NCBI RefSeq assembly: GCF_029168315.1
Contig: NZ_JARGYD010000004.1
Coordinates: forward strand, 124,001 to 188,000
Reading direction: 5' to 3'
DNA from: Psychromarinibacter halotolerans
Lineage (GTDB): Bacteria > Pseudomonadota > Alphaproteobacteria > Rhodobacterales > Rhodobacteraceae
DNA: 64,000 bases
Below are positions 61,672 to 64,000 of this stretch, piece after piece. Position 1 is the stretch's first letter. Each line of letters opens with the position of its first letter. The translations under genes were made by a program, and so were the position numbers. The notes under the pieces are model-generated. The model searched no databases, was not told the DNA's origin, and worked only from the letters and a program-made list of their open reading frames with translations.

Positions 61672-63743
61672 GCGGTCTCCGTCAGGTCTGTCGTGTCGTG
61701 CAGCGGGAACAGGCAGGCGTGCCGGCGCTCCGCGGAAATGTTTCGGTGTTCGGGCTTGGCCGCCCGGCAGGCGTCGCGGGCAAACGGGCAGCGGGAGGCG
61801 AAATCGCAGCCCTTGGGGCGGCGCAGCAGGCTGGGCACCTCGCCCTCGATCTTCGCGGCCTCGGGGCGGCGGCGGTCCGGGTCGGGTTGCGGCACGCCTT
61901 CGACCAGCGCCCGGGTGTAGGGATGCGCCGGATTGGCGAAAACCTGCGCCGCGGGGCCGTCTTCGACGATGCGGCCCAGGTACATGATGGCGATGCGGTC
62001 GGCGATGTGGCGCACCACCGGCAGGTTGTGCGTGATGATGAGGTAGCTCAGCCCGTGTTCGGCCTGAAGATCGGCCATCAGGTTGAGGATCTCGCCCTGC
62101 ACCGACACGTCCAGCCCGGCGGTCGGTTCATCCGCCACGATCAGCCGCGGGTTCAGCGCCAGCGCACGCGCGACGCCGACACGCCGGGCCTGGCCACCGG
62201 ACAGCTCGTGCGGGTAGCGCGACAGGAACCCGTGAGGCAGGCGGACCATGTCGGCAAGACGCTCTGCTTCGGCATCGAGGTCGCGCCCCTGCGTGCCGTG
62301 GATCAGCAACGGCTCGGTGATGAGCGCCCGCACCGATTTGCGGGGCGAGAGCGAGCCGATCGGGTCCTGGAACATCATCGCCATGTCGCGGCGCAGCGGC
62401 TTGAACCGGCGTTCGGAGATGCCGGTGATCTCTTGCCCGTCGAAGCGCACCGATCCGCCCGCCGCCGCCTGAAGGTTCAGGATGGTGCGGCCCAGCGTGG
62501 TCTTGCCGGACCCGCTTTCCCCGACGAGCGCCACGGTTTCCCCGGGCTTCACGTCGAGGCTCACGTCCAGCACCGCGTTGACGAAGGGGCGCGCCACGCC
62601 GCGCATCCAGGCCTTCAGCGGGCCCATGGTGCGGAACTGCACGTTCAGCTCGGTGACGTCGAGCAGTGGGGGCGTGTCGGTGAGTGTCTTGACCGGGGAC
62701 AGGCCGCCGAGGTCGCGCGCCACCGTGCTTTCGCCGTTGGGCGGTGGCCAGCCTCCATCGGCAAAGGGGCCGCTCAGCAGGTGACAGCGCGCCACGCCGG
62801 TGCCGCGTTCCACCAGCGGCGGCGTGGTGCTTCGGCAGGCGGGCATGACCTTCTGACAGCGGCTGGCGAAGATGCAGCCGCGCAGCGGCTTCGTCAGATC
62901 GGGAATGTCGCCGGGGATCACCGGCAGTTTGCGCGACACATCCGCGATCCGCGCCGGATCGCATTCCAGCAGTGCCCGCGTGTAGGGATGGCGGGCGTTG
63001 TGAAAGATGTCGTGGACCTCGCCGGTCTCGACCACTTCGCCAGCGTACATGACGACCACGTCGTCACACATCTCGGCGATCAGGCCGAGGTTGTGCGACA
63101 CCACGACGATGGTGGTGTCGAAATCATCGCGCAAACCGCGCATGAGGCCGATCATCTGCGCTTCCATCGTCACGTCGAGCGCGGTGGTCGGCTCATCCGC
63201 CAGCAGCAGGTTCGGCCCGGTCAGCATCGACATGGCGATGCCCGCGCGCTGGCGCATCCCGCCGGAGAACTGGTGCGGGTAGGCATCGACGCGGGCGTCG
63301 GGGTCGGGGATGCCGACCCGGCGCAACATGTCGACGGCGGCGGTACGCTTCTCCGCCTCGGACATGGAACGACGGTAGAGGATGTCGGACATCTGCCGCG
63401 CGTAGGGCAGCACCGGGATCTGCGAGGTCATCGGGTCCTGGAAGACGACCGACACCTCCTCGCCCCGCAGGGCGCGCAGGCCCTCGGCATCCAGCGTCAG
63501 CAGGTCACTGTCGCCGTAATCGACGCGGCCCGCCGTCACCTCTGCATTCCCGGCGAGCAGGCCAAGGGTGGACCACAGCACCGTGCTCTTGCCCGAGCCG
63601 CTTTCGCCCACGATGCCGAGGATACGACCCTTGCGGACGGGAAAGGAGATGTTGCGCAGCGCCTTCACCCGGCCTCGGTTGGTTTTGAACTCAAGGCTCA
63701 GCCCCTCGATGTTCAGAAGCGTGTCGGTCATGAAGTCCTTCAT
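61668..63743 (-). CDS. fused peptide ABC transporter ATPase (DppD-DppF)
   Basis: A 691-residue protein with two complete ABC domains. Domain 1 (about 1-330) has GIVGESGSGKST, HQFSGGMRQRAGIAMSML and LLADEPTTALD; domain 2 (about 350-691) has ALVGESGSGKTT, LSGGQARRVGVARALAL and LIVADEPTAGLD. Each ends in the oligopeptide-type Cys-rich tail (GCIFASRCQKVMPAC and GCDFASRCPFARDAC), which binds an Fe-S cluster in relatives. ATG 63743 overlaps the permease stop (ATGA) and follows GGGAGGGG; ATG 63731 is an alternative. Confidence 0.93.
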   Translation of the reverse strand: MKDFMTDTLLNIEGLSLEFKTNRGRVKALRNISFPVRKGRILGIVGESGSGKSTVLWSTLGLLAGNAEVTAGRVDYGDSDLLTLDAEGLRALRGEEVSVVFQDPMTSQIPVLPYARQMSDILYRRSMSEAEKRTAAVDMLRRVGIPDPDARVDAYPHQFSGGMRQRAGIAMSMLTGPNLLLADEPTTALDVTMEAQMIGLMRGLRDDFDTTIVVVSHNLGLIAEMCDDVVVMYAGEVVETGEVHDIFHNARHPYTRALLECDPARIADVSRKLPVIPGDIPDLTKPLRGCIFASRCQKVMPACRSTTPPLVERGTGVARCHLLSGPFADGGWPPPNGESTVARDLGGLSPVKTLTDTPPLLDVTELNVQFRTMGPLKAWMRGVARPFVNAVLDVSLDVKPGETVALVGESGSGKTTLGRTILNLQAAAGGSVRFDGQEITGISERRFKPLRRDMAMMFQDPIGSLSPRKSVRALITEPLLIHGTQGRDLDAEAERLADMVRLPHGFLSRYPHELSGGQARRVGVARALALNPRLIVADEPTAGLDVSVQGEILNLMADLQAEHGLSYLIITHNLPVVRHIADRIAIMYLGRIVEDGPAAQVFANPAHPYTRALVEGVPQPDPDRRRPEAAKIEGEVPSLLRRPKGCDFASRCPFARDACRAAKPEHRNISAERRHACLFPLHDTTDLTETA

Positions 63744-64000
63744 TTGCCCCTCCCCATGCGCGGGTCGAAGATGTCGCGCAGCGCCTCGCCGAGGAAGGTG
63801 AAGCCCAGCGTCGTCAGGATCAGCGGGATGCCTCCGGCGATCACCATCCACGGCGCATCGCGGATCACGAGGTAGCCCTCGTTCAGGATGGTGCCCCAGC
63901 TGGCCTGTGGCGGCAGCACGCCGATGCCGAGGAAGGACAGACCGGCCTCGATCGAGACGACCACCGGCACCTCCATCGCCGCGAGGATCAGCAGCGGGCC
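63740..64000 (-). CDS. peptide ABC transporter permease, C-terminal part (DppC-like)
   Basis: The frame runs off the right edge. The visible 86 residues hold the EAA-type coupling region end and SIEAGLSFLGIGVLPPQASW, characteristic of DppC/OppC, then a last membrane helix (MVIAGGIPLILTTLGFTFLG) and the DIFDPRMGR tail. It is the inner-membrane partner of the fused ATPase. Confidence 0.9.
   Translation of the reverse strand, partial: GPLLILAAMEVPVVVSIEAGLSFLGIGVLPPQASWGTILNEGYLVIRDAPWMVIAGGIPLILTTLGFTFLGEALRDIFDPRMGRGK

Noticed and set aside
63346..63356. CTTCTCCGCC as a possible attR copy of the tRNA-Ser 3' end
   Set aside because: Only ten bases match and they lie inside a conserved ABC ATPase coding sequence, so this is chance.

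Overview
The window is about 64 kb of GC-rich DNA from the chromosome of an alphaproteobacterium, most likely a member of the Rhodobacteraceae (Roseobacter/Rhodobacter group). The evidence is the gene order of the division and cell wall (dcw) cluster with two DUF2484 genes between murC and murB, the unlinked trpA, and an array of CcsR/cuckoo-type small RNA hairpins, a family known mainly from Rhodobacteraceae. Names rest on motif and family recognition by eye; no database search was run.

Layout. 1-3699: the end of an MFS transporter, then on the minus strand a small hypothetical gene, an FMN-dependent alpha-hydroxy-acid dehydrogenase, a FAH-fold hydratase and trpA. 3812-4595 (minus): a 41-codon gene followed by fourteen hairpins that all carry the anti-Shine-Dalgarno loop CCTCCTCCC. 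They form seven tandem two-hairpin RNAs, and the last hairpin is followed by a T-tract terminator. This is the most unusual feature of the window. 4901-6004: an Mrp/ApbC Fe-S carrier ATPase. 6005-6713: a long control region with a DnaA box and three MraZ-box-like sites. 6714-27472: the dcw cluster mraZ-rsmH-ftsL-ftsI-murE-murF-mraY-murD-ftsW-(30-codon ORF)-murG-murC-DUF2484-DUF2484-murB-ddl-ftsQ-ftsA-ftsZ-lpxC, which makes lipid II, flips or polymerises it at the septum, and builds the Z ring. bamD and recN follow.

30191-45018: housekeeping and transport genes. They include a TSUP permease, an SDR enzyme, a TPR protein and a five-gene PotABCD-type ABC uptake operon that contains a DUF1330 gene and a permease with a very large extra loop. 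An AEC carrier follows, then a minus-strand operon of SPOR lipoprotein, D,D-carboxypeptidase, thymidylate kinase, DNA polymerase III delta prime, TatD nuclease and a PhnP-like hydrolase.

45222-about 60200: tRNA-Ser(UGA) followed at once by a tyrosine integrase, marking the end of an integrated element. The accessory genes behind it are an orphan low-GC gene, an AlpA-like/HTH-zinc-ribbon/second-integrase module, a decayed IS3 transposase, a LysR regulator divergent from a secreted HExxH protein, DUF4242, GNAT and a large LuxR-type ATPase regulator, a secreted ankyrin-cytochrome c fusion, and a winged-helix/alpha-beta-hydrolase fusion. I could not find the other attachment site, so the distal border is open. 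60247-64000 (minus): a peptide-uptake operon (DppC-like permease, fused DppD-DppF ATPase) coupled to a C69-type dipeptidase whose nucleophile position is Ser instead of Cys.
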